Shown: positions 20,101-28,134, counted from the stretch's first letter. The stretch: DNA of 52,497 nucleotides from CAZMVU01 sp964569295 (GCA_964569295.1 CAZMVU010000009.1:1-52497); one strand, 5' to 3'. Made by a program: numbers and translations. The notes: generated by a model not told the origin, from the letters alone.

Positions 20101-20348
20101 TCCCCCTCGCCATCGCCAATTCAGGCGGCGCCATGATATTCCGCGGCCTCGGCCGTGCAATCATCGGCGGTATGACCGTGGGCACCATGCTTACCCTGCT
20201 TATCGTGCCCCTCTTTTACGCCAGCATAGACGATATCCGGAACTGGCTCAGCAGCTTTGCCGCCGATCTGTCCCGCCTCGGCAAAAGGCGCCACCAGAAT
20301 ATACCTCCCGGCAGCACCGCCGAAACCCCGCCGGATACGCAGCCCTGA
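17151..20348 (+). CDS. Second RND efflux pump (HAE-type)
   Basis: The start is GTG 17151, one base after the stop of the preceding pump and directly behind GGAGGAGCAGGGG, so the two are translationally coupled. This gives 1065 residues, the family's normal length. It begins VKFSLPSFALKRPITVAMLS and contains LLVDNSIVVVENI in helix 4 (first relay Asp kept, second Asn) and VGLIVNNGIVIVDHINQL in helix 10. It shares fold and order with the first pump but differs enough to suggest a heteromeric arrangement such as MdtB/MdtC, with one adaptor serving both. It is an inner-membrane proton-driven exporter; substrate unknown. Confidence 0.93.
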   Translation: MKFSLPSFALKRPITVAMLSVCVLGLGVIAWTRIPLQFLPEASTPFINCRIAYPGATPQQVEEEVTIPAEGAFRTIPGLSYLRTKSDSDGAFLHMRFDLDTDMTLATAEVRDRIERLKLELPQEIDTILIERFSSNSLPVVILALLAERDEEQVVHRVRTILAPRLRRIDGVADVFIRSTRPEQEILIEFRQDTLRSMNLSLYELVGALRASSLNISVGQLMAGGQKHYVRAVSEYRSLEDIRNLVVAPGGLRLSEVANVRFWARDPEWYATIDGKGGAFVMAIKESEANTVDTCRAVRETVAELEDDPLFEGATPFIFFDQSEFILTALNNLRNAGIYGGCMALIVLFMFLHRVRPTIIVALAIPTSLVVALVVMFLGDMSMNIISMVSMIVAIGLLVDNSIVVVENIIRYRQLGHDRFDSARRGATEVGLAVTAATSTTWVVFLPLFFMEMGRMRVFMRELAIPLTVALAASLLIALTLIPLAMSRMRKKQAESGIVRLYKRMTSRFQALQIVSRIRPIHTIILIYTAILRTVLRWRLASFMLLAGLLYITVLIPFGAVGTQDMPKMDTRRVDLDIDFDQNFSVGMIAEHFNMIEERLDARREELGIKHIFKFHNKERGEIEIILYTEDDGPEWVNPTYSTRDVLEEIDDMLPEELPGLELSLEMASAGDEREESGIRVRMRGDDPIELERQAEEFMATMRRIDELGSIEIDREAEKREMRLHIDEDIAGRAGIPPLQIAQTVDAALRGARLPYMKYGGREVPVWAQFHEEDRKSRKNLENITLFGENQEPMQIHQLVNYSKAPSPATIERINGKNAITLEARSSTENLGLIRAKLLQAIETFDLPQGYTIQLGHGLEELKDNMLNFTQALTMAIILIYLVMCALFESYLLPLSILTTVPISFVGVYWLFYFTDTSMEIVTLIGCILMVGLIVNNGIVIVDHINQLRKRHPSRHRDTIIAQAGRDRFRPVMMTAMTTILGVIPLAIANSGGAMIFRGLGRAIIGGMTVGTMLTLLIVPLFYASIDDIRNWLSSFAADLSRLGKRRHQNIPPGSTAETPPDTQP

Positions 20349-20457
20349 GCACGCACACCTTGATTCCGCTACGGGGGAGCACACTATACTGATGGTCGAC
20401 AAGACCTCAGCCCGGGTGCATAGCCGATATGCATCCTTACGCATGGGAGATATCGCC

Positions 20458-21078
20458 ATGTTGCGCTTCGTGCCGGTCATGTACCTAACCGCCGCGCTGG
20501 TACTCGGGTGCAGCGCGGAGCCGGAACCCGCAGGCAATGCGGAGCCGGAACCCGCTGACAACTGGGAACCGATCGACCCGGAGGCCATGACAGCCGTCCA
20601 GAACCAGCAACAAGCCAAAGCGCTCGATGCAAAAGATGCCCTCTTTACTGCGCTCAAAGGCCGGCTAACGGAAGTCATCGAGGCCGAAGGCCCCGCAAGC
20701 GCCATCGACGTCTGCAAGGAAGAGGCCCCCGCTATAGTGCGGCGTGTCGCCCAACAACACCGGGCCGCTATTGGACGCACATCACACAAGCTTCGCAATC
20801 CCGAGAACGCACCGCCCGCATGGGTCACGCCGCTCATCGAGGCCGCTGAAAACGAGGCCCGCTACTTCCACCACCGCAAAACCGGCGAACTCGCCGCGAT
20901 CCTGCCGATTCGCCTCCAACCAGCGTGCATGGTGTGTCATGGCCCCCCAGACAGCATTCCCCCGCCGGTCCGCGCACAGCTTGAGAAGGCCTACCCCGAA
21001 GATGAGGCCACGGGCTTCGAGGCCGGTGATCTGCGCGGTTGGTTCCATGTGCGCGTACCAGCGCCTGACGAAGCGTGA
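20458..21078 (+). CDS. Tll0287-like (DUF3365) heme-binding lipoprotein
   Basis: ATG 20458 has GGGAGA 7 nt upstream and begins a lipoprotein signal (VLGC, Cys18), giving 206 residues; an in-frame ATG at 20443 is possible. After a short Glu/Pro linker comes the Tll0287-like domain (about 58-205): AIDVCKEEAPAIVRR, RTSHKLRNPENAPPAW and the c-type heme motif CMVCH (Cys157, Cys160, His161). This family is a periplasmic heme sensor or electron-transfer domain. A possible promoter (TTGATT at 20360, TATACT at 20385, 19-bp spacer) lies upstream, so it may be separate from the efflux operon 109 bp before it. Confidence 0.8.
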   Translation: MLRFVPVMYLTAALVLGCSAEPEPAGNAEPEPADNWEPIDPEAMTAVQNQQQAKALDAKDALFTALKGRLTEVIEAEGPASAIDVCKEEAPAIVRRVAQQHRAAIGRTSHKLRNPENAPPAWVTPLIEAAENEARYFHHRKTGELAAILPIRLQPACMVCHGPPDSIPPPVRAQLEKAYPEDEATGFEAGDLRGWFHVRVPAPDEA

Positions 21079-21158
21079 AGGCCGCCTTGGTCATGCGCCA
21101 TCTGCTATGCTGTCCGCAAGCCCGGCATGCGGCCTCCCACAACGCAGGCTGCATCCCC

Positions 21159-21797
21159 ATGAAACACATGTTCCCCGTCGCTTTGCTCACTTTCGCCCTC
21201 CTCGTTCCCGGCACGATGCTCTCCTTCGGCTGCGACAGTGAACACACGACACCTGAAGCGACTGCGTCGGAAATCGCCACGCCAAAGGCGATTCCCGCAG
21301 ACAGCGCGTCGGGGGTTGTAACCGCACACGGCAACTCCATGCCGATAAAAACCGCACTTGCGCTCTGGATGCCCAGAAACAATACACTGCGCATCGAATT
21401 GTATACCGCCCCCCTCGACGAGGAAGGCCGCCGCAGCGTCCACGACGACCCCAAAGTGCGCAACCGCCTGCTAAAGGCCGATCCACCCCCCGAAGGCGAC
21501 TGGGGGCCAGCCGCCCCGAATGCCGCGTTCCTCATACGCTTCCACGGTATAAACACGGCATTTTCCCGCGAAGACATACGCGATGTGCGGCTCGACCTCA
21601 AGAATTTTCGCCCCGGCGATCAACCATCCTCCGAGGTCTTTTATCTCACCGGTATCGAGGATATCTTCGCGCATATGAATGTTGCCGAACTCGACCAGAA
21701 CGGGCGCGTTACCTGTTCGCTCGAAGCCGCCGGCGACGGCGGCCAGGACTACGAGGTGGATGTGGAAGTGGACACCCGGATCGTGGCGACCCTCTGA
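21159..21797 (+). CDS. Unrecognised lipoprotein
   Basis: ATG 21159 opens a lipoprotein signal (MKHMFPVALLTFALL, lipobox LSFGC), giving 212 residues; longer upstream starts would bury the signal. The mature protein has a Thr/Ala-rich linker and a beta-rich domain with TALALWMPRNNTLRIELYTA, AAFLIRFHGINTAF and EDIFAHMNVAELDQNG. The two halves suggest a small beta-sandwich with paired strands. No family is recognised. It lies 80 bp after the Tll0287-like gene with its own possible extended -10 (TGCTATGCT at 21103-21111). An assembly gap begins 85 bp after its stop. Confidence 0.65.
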   Translation: MKHMFPVALLTFALLVPGTMLSFGCDSEHTTPEATASEIATPKAIPADSASGVVTAHGNSMPIKTALALWMPRNNTLRIELYTAPLDEEGRRSVHDDPKVRNRLLKADPPPEGDWGPAAPNAAFLIRFHGINTAFSREDIRDVRLDLKNFRPGDQPSSEVFYLTGIEDIFAHMNVAELDQNGRVTCSLEAAGDGGQDYEVDVEVDTRIVATL

Positions 21798-21826
21798 CGC
21801 CACCGCGCATCGACCACCTCTTGCCA

Positions 21827-22036
21827 GCACACGCAATCTCGCTCTATACTGTGCGTGCTTTGTATCCATTCCTGCATGCATNNNNNNNNNNNNNNNNNNN
21901 NNNNNNNNNNNNNNNNNNNNNNNNNNNNNNNNNNNNNNNNNNNNNNNNNNNNNNNNNNNNNNNNNNNNNNNNNNNNNNNNNGCACACGCAATCTCGCTCT
22001 ATACTGTGCGTGCTTTGTATCCATTCCTGCATGCAT
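21827..22036. repeat. 55-bp duplication flanking an assembly gap
   Basis: Bases 21827-21881 and 21982-22036 are identical over 55 bp and sit immediately either side of 100 Ns (21882-21981). The exact 55-bp match touching both gap edges is what unmerged contig ends sharing one assembly k-mer look like. The duplication is most likely an artefact, and the true sequence probably has one copy with no gap. Confidence 0.8.
21882..21981. other. Assembly gap 1 (100 N)
   Basis: A fixed-size run of 100 undetermined bases; see the flanking duplication. Reading frames called across it are not meaningful. Confidence 0.99.
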
Positions 22037-22108
22037 ACACACACTAACGTGGGCGTTGCCCTCCATCCACAGGGAGCGCGAGCCGAATGAAAACCGTGCC
22101 GCACAAAA

Positions 22109-22298
22109 GGGAGGGCGCGCGTACCCGCGAGCCGACAAAAGGGAGGGCGCGCGTACCCGCGAGCCGACAAAAGGGAGGGCGCGCGTACCNNNNNNNNNNN
22201 NNNNNNNNNNNNNNNNNNNNNNNNNNNNNNNNNNNNNNNNNNNNNNNNNNNNNNNNNNNNNNNNNNNNNNNNNNNNNNNNNNNNNNNNNCGCGAGCCG
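22109..22298 (+). repeat. Tandem repeat array A (32-bp units), broken by gap 2
   Basis: Units start at 22109, 22141 and 22173. Each has a 26-bp core that begins GGGAGGGCGCGCG and ends TACCCGCGAGCCG, followed by ACAAAA. The third unit stops at 22189 at a run of 100 Ns (22190-22289), and the sequence resumes at 22290 with CGCGAGCCG, exactly the end of a core. The gap therefore lies within the array and copy number is unknown. The same core makes array B at 35641-35905. The array lies between a lipoprotein gene and the alpha-mannosidase gene, both plus strand. Confidence 0.9.
22190..22289. other. Assembly gap 2 (100 N) inside repeat array A
   Basis: 100 undetermined bases. The flanks continue the repeat core in register (…GCGCGTACC, then CGCGAGCCG…), so the gap was probably caused by the tandem repeat. 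Confidence 0.99.
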
Positions 22299-22394
22299 AA
22301 ACTGCCCATGATGCTCGAACTTCTGTCGTTTTTGACCCGTCACGATGTTTAAGGCACTGAACACCGCACATTGTTCGCGAAGGAACTGTCATTC

Positions 22395-25300
22395 ATGCCC
22401 GATTTCCAACAGGAACGCGATATAGAAGCGCGCCAGCTCGTACGCCGCCTGCAGACGATCAAGGCCCTGGGCTACACGAAGCGCCGCCCAGTCGAAAAAG
22501 TCGAATGCTGCATTACCGGCGCCGGACGCGGACCGGAACGCGCCCCCGCCAAGGGCTGGAAGCCATTCGCCATCCCGGGACGCTGGGGCGGCCTCGACCA
22601 GACCCACTGGTTCCGCTTCACGGCGCAGTTACCCGCCGAGTTTCGCGGCGAGCAGGTGGTGGCGCTGGTGCGCCTGCCCGGGGCGACCCACGCAGCGGGC
22701 GCGGGGCTCGCCTGGGAATCAGGCGAAGCGCTCGCCTACGTCAACGGGGAACCCACCGCCGGCATCGACCGCAACCACGAGACCATCGTGCTCACGCGCA
22801 AGGCCAGAACGGGCGACCAGTTCGAGATTCTGCTCGAGGCACAATCCGGGCCCCGCATCGAAACCTACCACATCTTTCAATACGCCGACATCGCCGTGTT
22901 CGACCCCTACGTATGGGAGTTCTACTGGGACAGCCAGGTCGTGCTCGATGTCGTCAACGCCCTACCCGAAGACTATGCCCCCCGTTACCGACTGCAGGCC
23001 TTGCTCACGCAGGCACTTGAAATGGTCGACCTCCAGCACCAGGGCGACAAAGCCTTCTACGCCTCCCTGACCAAAGCCCAGAAACTGCTGCGCGCCGGCC
23101 TCAAGGAATTTGCCGCCAGCTACGGCATGGGAAACATCACCCTGACCGGCCACTCCCATATCGACACGGCATGGCTGTGGCCCCTGCGCGAAACACGCCG
23201 CAAGTGCGGGCGCACCTGGGCCACTGTGCTCCGGCTTATGGAGCACTACCCGGAATTCCACTTCTCCGCCAGCCAGCCCGCCCTCTACGAATTCGTGAAA
23301 CAGAACTACCCCACCCTCTACGAACAGATCAAGAAACGGGTGAAGGAAGGCCGCTGGGAACCCTGCGGCGCCACATGGGTCGAGCAGGACAACCAGATGC
23401 CCGCGGGCGAAGCCCTCGTGCGCCAGTTCCTCTATGGCAACCGCTTCTATGAACGCGAGTTCGGCATGCGCTCGCGCACCGCCTGGCTGCCCGACGCCTT
23501 CGGCTTTCCATGGTCGCTGCCGCAGATCATGCGCAAGGCCGGGGTCGACCGGTTCCATACCATCAAGATTCACTGGAGTGAATTCACCGCGTTTCCCTAT
23601 CACCTCTTCTATTGGCAGGGCATCGACGGCACCCGCATCTTCACATCGTTGCCCCATGTGAGCTACAACGGCGACCCGAACCCGGCGGAGCTCATCAAGA
23701 CCTGGCAGCGTTTCGCCCAGAAAGACAAGTCCGACGAATCCATCTACTCATTCGGCTACGGCGACGGTGGCGGCGGCCCCACGCCCGAGATGATCGAATA
23801 CGGCAAGCGGCTCGCGAACATCGTTGGCGTGCCGAAGACGCGTTTCGGCCGCACCCAGGATTGTCTCGATCGCATGGCCGCAGCCACCGAAGACAAGGGG
23901 CTGCCCGTCTACAATGACGAACTCTACCTCGAGATACACCGCGGTTGCCAAACCACCCAGGCCCGCACGAAACGCAACAACCGCAAGTGCGAGGTGCAAT
24001 TGCACAACGCCGAGTGGACCAGCGCCATGGCCCACCTCCACGGGGGCCGCTATGACCACAGCACCCTCTGCGACGCATGGCGCATCGTGCTCACCAACCA
24101 GTTCCACGATATTCTGCCCGGTTCCTCGATCACCGAGGTGTACAACGACACCGAAAAGGACTACGCCCAGGCAAAGGAACTCATCGCCAAGGCGCACAAC
24201 GAGACCCTCGCCACCCTGATCAAGCAGATCGATACGCGTGGGCCCGGCCGTGCCCTCGTGGTGTTCAACCCGGTGTCCTGGGTGCGCTCGGACATCGTCG
24301 AGGCGGCGGCGCATCTGCCGGAGAGCGATTTCCATATAGTCGGGGCCAATGGCCATGCCGTGCCGCACCAGGGAACCCACGACAAACGCCTGCTCTTCGA
24401 GGCACACGATCTCCCGCCCCTGGGCTATGCCGTGTACCACGTGGTCCCTGGCAAGGCCGAGGCGCCCCCTTCCGGCATGCTCAAAGCCAGTACGCGCCAG
24501 ATGGAGAACGACTTTGTGCGCGTCAAGCTCGATTCGGCCGGCCGCTTCACCAGCATCTACGACAAAACCGAAGAGCGCGAGGTGCTCGCACCCAACGCCC
24601 GGGGCAATGAACTCCAACTCTTCGATGATCGCCCGCACGCCAACGATGCCTGGGACATCGACCACAACTTCGAAGATATCGCCTGGGAACCGGGCAAGGC
24701 GGAAACGCTCGAGATTATCGAAGAGGGGCCCGTGCGCGCCGTGGTGCGTGTCGTGCGCCGCACGGACAAAAGCACCTTCACCCAGGACATCACGCTCCAT
24801 GCACGCCGAAACCGGATCGACGTCCAACTCCATGTCGACTGGCACGAGGAGCATACGCTGCTCAAGGTCGCCTTTCCCGTCGATGTTTTGAGTCCCCGTG
24901 CCACCTATCATATTCAATACGGGGCCATCGAACGCGCCACACACCGCAACTGGCTGCGCGATCGTGCCCGGTTCGAAGCCACAGCCCATCACTGGGCCGA
25001 CATCGCGGAGGGCGACTACGGCGTGAGCCTGTTGAATGACTGCACGTACAGCTACGATGTGAAGGACAACATGCTGCGGCTGTCGCTCCTGCGTGCGCCC
25101 ACCGAACCCGATCCCATCGCCGACCAGGGCGAACACTCCTTCACCTACGCCCTGTACCCGCACGTAGGCGACTGGCGCGCCGGGACCGTACAGGAGGGCT
25201 ACGAACTCAACCGCCCCTGTTTCGTTGCCGAGGACGATCCGGTCAAGGGCAGCCTCCCGAAAGTACACGCCTTCGCCTCGGTCGACGCCGACAATGTCAT

Positions 25301-25526
25301 CGTCGACGCCGTAAAGAAGGCCGAAGACAGCGACGCCCTCATCGTGCGGCTCTACGAAGCCTACGGCCAACGTGGCGAGGCACGCATCACCTTCGGAGAT
25401 AAGCCGCGCAAGATAGCCGAGTGCGACCTCATGGAAGAGAACGACGCGGCCCTCGATCTCGATGGCCACAACGTGACGCTTTACGTCACACCATTTGAAA
25501 TTCGTACCCTGAAGGTAACCTTCTGA
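22395..25526 (+). CDS. GH38 alpha-mannosidase
   Basis: Starting at ATG 22395 behind AAGGAA the protein has 1043 residues, normal for bacterial GH38 enzymes. An N-terminal beta domain (about 1-240) precedes the catalytic domain, which begins GHSHIDTAWLWPLRET. By family knowledge the zinc ligands are His255, Asp257, Asp367 and His571 (NQFHDILPGSSI); Asp367 in WLPDAFGF is also the nucleophile. A helical domain and a C-terminal beta-sandwich (MENDFVRVKLDSAGRFTSIYD onward) follow. No signal peptide is visible, so the enzyme is predicted to be cytoplasmic and to hydrolyse alpha-mannosides taken up from glycans. It converges with the BNR-repeat gene, suggesting a glycan-use locus. Confidence 0.95.
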   Translation: MPDFQQERDIEARQLVRRLQTIKALGYTKRRPVEKVECCITGAGRGPERAPAKGWKPFAIPGRWGGLDQTHWFRFTAQLPAEFRGEQVVALVRLPGATHAAGAGLAWESGEALAYVNGEPTAGIDRNHETIVLTRKARTGDQFEILLEAQSGPRIETYHIFQYADIAVFDPYVWEFYWDSQVVLDVVNALPEDYAPRYRLQALLTQALEMVDLQHQGDKAFYASLTKAQKLLRAGLKEFAASYGMGNITLTGHSHIDTAWLWPLRETRRKCGRTWATVLRLMEHYPEFHFSASQPALYEFVKQNYPTLYEQIKKRVKEGRWEPCGATWVEQDNQMPAGEALVRQFLYGNRFYEREFGMRSRTAWLPDAFGFPWSLPQIMRKAGVDRFHTIKIHWSEFTAFPYHLFYWQGIDGTRIFTSLPHVSYNGDPNPAELIKTWQRFAQKDKSDESIYSFGYGDGGGGPTPEMIEYGKRLANIVGVPKTRFGRTQDCLDRMAAATEDKGLPVYNDELYLEIHRGCQTTQARTKRNNRKCEVQLHNAEWTSAMAHLHGGRYDHSTLCDAWRIVLTNQFHDILPGSSITEVYNDTEKDYAQAKELIAKAHNETLATLIKQIDTRGPGRALVVFNPVSWVRSDIVEAAAHLPESDFHIVGANGHAVPHQGTHDKRLLFEAHDLPPLGYAVYHVVPGKAEAPPSGMLKASTRQMENDFVRVKLDSAGRFTSIYDKTEEREVLAPNARGNELQLFDDRPHANDAWDIDHNFEDIAWEPGKAETLEIIEEGPVRAVVRVVRRTDKSTFTQDITLHARRNRIDVQLHVDWHEEHTLLKVAFPVDVLSPRATYHIQYGAIERATHRNWLRDRARFEATAHHWADIAEGDYGVSLLNDCTYSYDVKDNMLRLSLLRAPTEPDPIADQGEHSFTYALYPHVGDWRAGTVQEGYELNRPCFVAEDDPVKGSLPKVHAFASVDADNVIVDAVKKAEDSDALIVRLYEAYGQRGEARITFGDKPRKIAECDLMEENDAALDLDGHNVTLYVTPFEIRTLKVTF

Positions 25527-25605
25527 GCGCAGACGAAGCTCTTCCTGAAGAAAGACAGGAGGTGCGTTGCGCGCATGAGAAGATGCCGGCCAAAGTGAGG
25601 CGCAC

Positions 25606-26922
25606 CTATTCCATCACAAGCCGGTACAGGCGCAGCATGCTCGGCGCGGGCCAGGGCTTCTCCCGTGGACGGTCCCGGTTTACCCCGAGCGCTTCCCAAC
25701 GCAGAAAATAGCGCACGCCAGATTCCGCCGCGTGCCCATCGTCGCCCGCCCAGTAAACATTCAACCCCGGATAATCGCCCTCGGGCGCACGGGCTTCCTT
25801 CGGGTAGGGCGAGGGCGCAGCCGGAACCTTTTCGATGGGGCGCAGGGTTTCCGGATCGAGCTGGAAAGTGCCGCCTTCCCGCTTCTGGTGGCTGTAACTT
25901 TGGACCAGCATATCGCCGCGCCGGGACACAGCATGCACCCGTATCTCGAAGTTGATAGTACCTCCGCCCTCGAATTCCCACCGATAGTCCCAGTCCGTAG
26001 CCTGGCATATATTCCAGCCGTCCGCTTCACGCCGCGCATTGTAAACCTGCGTGTTTCCGTTCACATCGTGCTTGTGGTAGGTGAGCACCACCCGGTCTTC
26101 GAGGTCAAACCCAATCCGCGTGTTCCCATTGATAACCCCGCCGCCTGGCGGCACGGGATCCACCACTTCCGCCGACGAAAACGTCATCGGTAAGTCCTGT
26201 GCCTCGCCCCCGCTTGTCTCCCAATGGACCAGATCCTTGCTGCGCGCGTAGCACACATCGTGGTTCGTGGCGCAATTCGGCGTGTCCCGCCACACCCAAC
26301 ACACGTGCCAAAAACCGTCGGGGCCAGCCGCCGGCCCGATAATGTAGGCATTCATGTCGCCGCCGCCATCCGTGAGCGGCTGGTCCAGAAGCCGCGACCA
26401 CACCTGCGCTTCCGGGTCATACACATTGTATATTTGGTTACCCGATCCGCTGCTGCCATCGCGGTACGTGAAAATGAGCCGGTCCTGCGGCCCCCGGAAG
26501 AACTTCGGATACGTCACCCGCCTCTCCTTCTTACCCACCATTGCCGGGACCCGTTCGAGCGTGCCCGCATCGAGCGGCGCCGCCGAACGAAAATACTTCA
26601 GCGGATGCACATGCATGTTGCCCGCCAGATGCACATGCCCCGCATCGTCAACGGCCATGGTGACGTAGTTATGACTATCCCACCCTACCTGTTCATCAAG
26701 CTGCGTAAAGGCCCATGCCTTCTTGTCCAGCCGGCGCTCCGCCACCGTGAGCACACGCTCAGCGTCATAGAAGGCGGCAAACTGCTTCGGCGGATGCGTG
26801 AGCAGGCAAAAGCCCACCCGATGCCCCGCCCACACCGGGGTCACATCCAGCACCTCATCCACTTCCGGGGCGGCAAACCCGCCCGCCAACATAAGAAGCA
26901 ACAGGGACAAACTCATCGGCAT
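25606..26922 (-). CDS. Secreted BNR_4-type beta-propeller protein
   Basis: ATG 26922 has an ideal AAGGAGG 5 nt upstream and begins a signal peptide (MPMSLSLLLLMLAGGFAAPE), giving 438 residues. Upstream in-frame starts are not supported. The body shows repeated beta-propeller blades with Asp-box-like and related motifs (YVTMAVDDAGHVHLAGN, DRLIFTYRDGSSGSGNQIYN, GFWHVCWVWRDTPNCATNHD, DRVVLTYHKHDVNGNTQVYN). This matches the BNR_4 group, which includes sialidase-like proteins and polysaccharide lyases such as some ulvan lyases. It is probably an exported glycan-binding or glycan-cleaving protein; catalytic type uncertain. It ends 79 bp from the convergent mannosidase gene. Confidence 0.75.
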   Translation of the reverse strand: MPMSLSLLLLMLAGGFAAPEVDEVLDVTPVWAGHRVGFCLLTHPPKQFAAFYDAERVLTVAERRLDKKAWAFTQLDEQVGWDSHNYVTMAVDDAGHVHLAGNMHVHPLKYFRSAAPLDAGTLERVPAMVGKKERRVTYPKFFRGPQDRLIFTYRDGSSGSGNQIYNVYDPEAQVWSRLLDQPLTDGGGDMNAYIIGPAAGPDGFWHVCWVWRDTPNCATNHDVCYARSKDLVHWETSGGEAQDLPMTFSSAEVVDPVPPGGGVINGNTRIGFDLEDRVVLTYHKHDVNGNTQVYNARREADGWNICQATDWDYRWEFEGGGTINFEIRVHAVSRRGDMLVQSYSHQKREGGTFQLDPETLRPIEKVPAAPSPYPKEARAPEGDYPGLNVYWAGDDGHAAESGVRYFLRWEALGVNRDRPREKPWPAPSMLRLYRLVME

Positions 26923-27006
26923 GGTGCCTCCTTGGTACGCGCAAGCCCTATCTGCAAGCGCGCTGGGAAGCATATGCCCTTTGCCCGGGGCAGGGCAAAA
27001 ACGTTC

Positions 27007-27034
27007 TTTACATAATCCAAAAATATAGTATAAT
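27007..27034 (+). promoter_or_regulatory. Candidate promoter for the GntR gene
   Basis: TTTACA-N16-TATAAT on the plus strand inside an AT-rich patch. It would give a leader of about 370 nt before the start at 27412. Confidence 0.45.
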
Positions 27035-27320
27035 GACCAGTAGCCAGAACATATGGAACGCTTCGTAGGCGTAACCTGTTTTACATCGCACTTTGCTTTC
27101 ACACGGTTTCAATATCCGCCTCAAACTCGGGGGGAAGTCCCCATGCACGACAGGGTAGGTCGCGATCTAGACATATCGCAGCCATTTTACATGCACTGCG
27201 CAACAGGTGGCTTTGCGTGAAATATACGAAAGTATCGATAGAGTCGATGTCCAAACAGCACAGCATAAGACACGAAGATGCACAACGGCAGAAGGCTATG
27301 CTATTATCTACAACGGTCGC

Positions 27321-27344
27321 GGTCGGAAAACAAGCTTTCCGGCC
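27321..27344. promoter_or_regulatory. Inverted repeat, candidate GntR operator
   Basis: GGTCGGAAA-acaagc-TTTCCGGCC is a 9+9 inverted repeat with one G:T position, 67 bp before the GntR start. GntR-family repressors commonly autoregulate through such sites; assignment here is inference. Confidence 0.35.
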
Positions 27345-27411
27345 ATTGGGGCCGTCCAGTGCGGTATAAGCAGGAACTTTTTTGGAGCACATGCTGAGGA
27401 GGCAACGTCAA

Positions 27412-27858
27412 ATGGAACTGTTTTCCAACATTAACATTCACAGTTCGGTCGCCGTGTACGTCCAGATCGAGAACCAGGTGCAATTCGCCATAGCCGCCGG
27501 CAATCTCAAGGCGGGTGATCGCCTGCCCTCGGTCCAAAAGCTGGCCAAGGAAATCGGCGTGAACCCGAACACCGTGGCCAAGGCCTACCGCGACCTCGAG
27601 GTCATGGGATATCTCTACACACGCCGCGGCATGGGCGTCTTCATCGAGAAAGGCATCGAGGCCAAATGCCGCGAATCCGTGCGCCGTCAAACCCTTGAGC
27701 GCATGCATGAGGTCATCGCCGAAGCCAAGGCCGCCGGTGTGAACAAGGAAGAGGTCCGTAACTGGGTGCAGAAATGCCTGACCAGCAAGACCCAGCCCTA
27801 TCAGGACGCCCCGGCTTCACTGCTCGCTGCGGCCAAACCGGCCAAGAAGGGAAACTGA
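27412..27858 (+). CDS. GntR-family transcriptional regulator (YtrA-type)
   Basis: ATG 27412 follows GAGGAGG (about 9 nt spacing); product 148 residues. The winged helix-turn-helix is clear: VYVQIENQVQFAIAAGNLKAGDRLPSVQKLAKEIGVNPNTVAKAYRDLEVMGYLYTRRG, written here only to mark its limits at about residues 14-72, with the recognition helix around VNPNTVAKAYRDLE. The C-terminal part is short and helical without a large effector domain, as in the YtrA subfamily. These often sit beside ABC transporter genes, but none is present, so this one is an orphan. A strong hairpin follows the stop. Confidence 0.88.
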   Translation: MELFSNINIHSSVAVYVQIENQVQFAIAAGNLKAGDRLPSVQKLAKEIGVNPNTVAKAYRDLEVMGYLYTRRGMGVFIEKGIEAKCRESVRRQTLERMHEVIAEAKAAGVNKEEVRNWVQKCLTSKTQPYQDAPASLLAAAKPAKKGN

Positions 27859-27903
27859 CATAAGCACAGTCAACTACCGGTTCACCAAAAACTGCGCGCT
27901 CTC

Positions 27904-27933
27904 GGCGGCCCGTATCCATGTATCCGGGCCGCC
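27904..27933 (+). terminator. Hairpin terminator after the GntR gene
   Basis: GGCGGCCCG and CGGGCCGCC form a perfect 9-bp stem with a 12-nt loop, 46 bp after the stop; followed by tgtatat. Confidence 0.6.
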
Positions 27934-28098
27934 TGTATATGCACCAACCAAATCCAGCCCGGCGGTTTGCGCCGTGTGCATGCAGAAAGCGCGAGCCTGT
28001 CAGCGCGAGCCACGCCGCTTTTGAGCGAAGCGGGAAAGCATTACGCACCATCCCTTGCGCGCCGAACACAGGCGCGCACCGTTTTCCCCAAACAGAGC

Positions 28099-28134
28099 GA
28101 AGCCCCTTTCCCGAGGGGGAAGGAAAGGGGCTTC
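28099..28134. terminator. Strong hairpin between the GntR and RraA genes
   Basis: GAAGCCCCTTTCC and GGAAAGGGGCTTC form a perfect 13-bp stem with a 10-nt loop. It lies between a plus-strand and a minus-strand gene that converge, so it could stop both. The rest of 27859-28410 (552 bp), which includes a run of eight Gs near 28181, shows no gene. Confidence 0.55.

Larger units (their letters stand above)
26923..27411. other. Divergent intergenic region upstream of the GntR gene
   Basis: No gene is seen in these 489 bp. On the plus strand TTTACA (27007-27012) and TATAAT (27029-27034) are 16 bp apart and form a plausible promoter facing the GntR gene. The region from about 27000 is clearly more AT-rich than its surroundings. 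Confidence 0.5.

Noticed and set aside
21679..22392. Frames running through the N gaps
   Set aside because: They include undetermined bases and the probable 55-bp duplication artefact.
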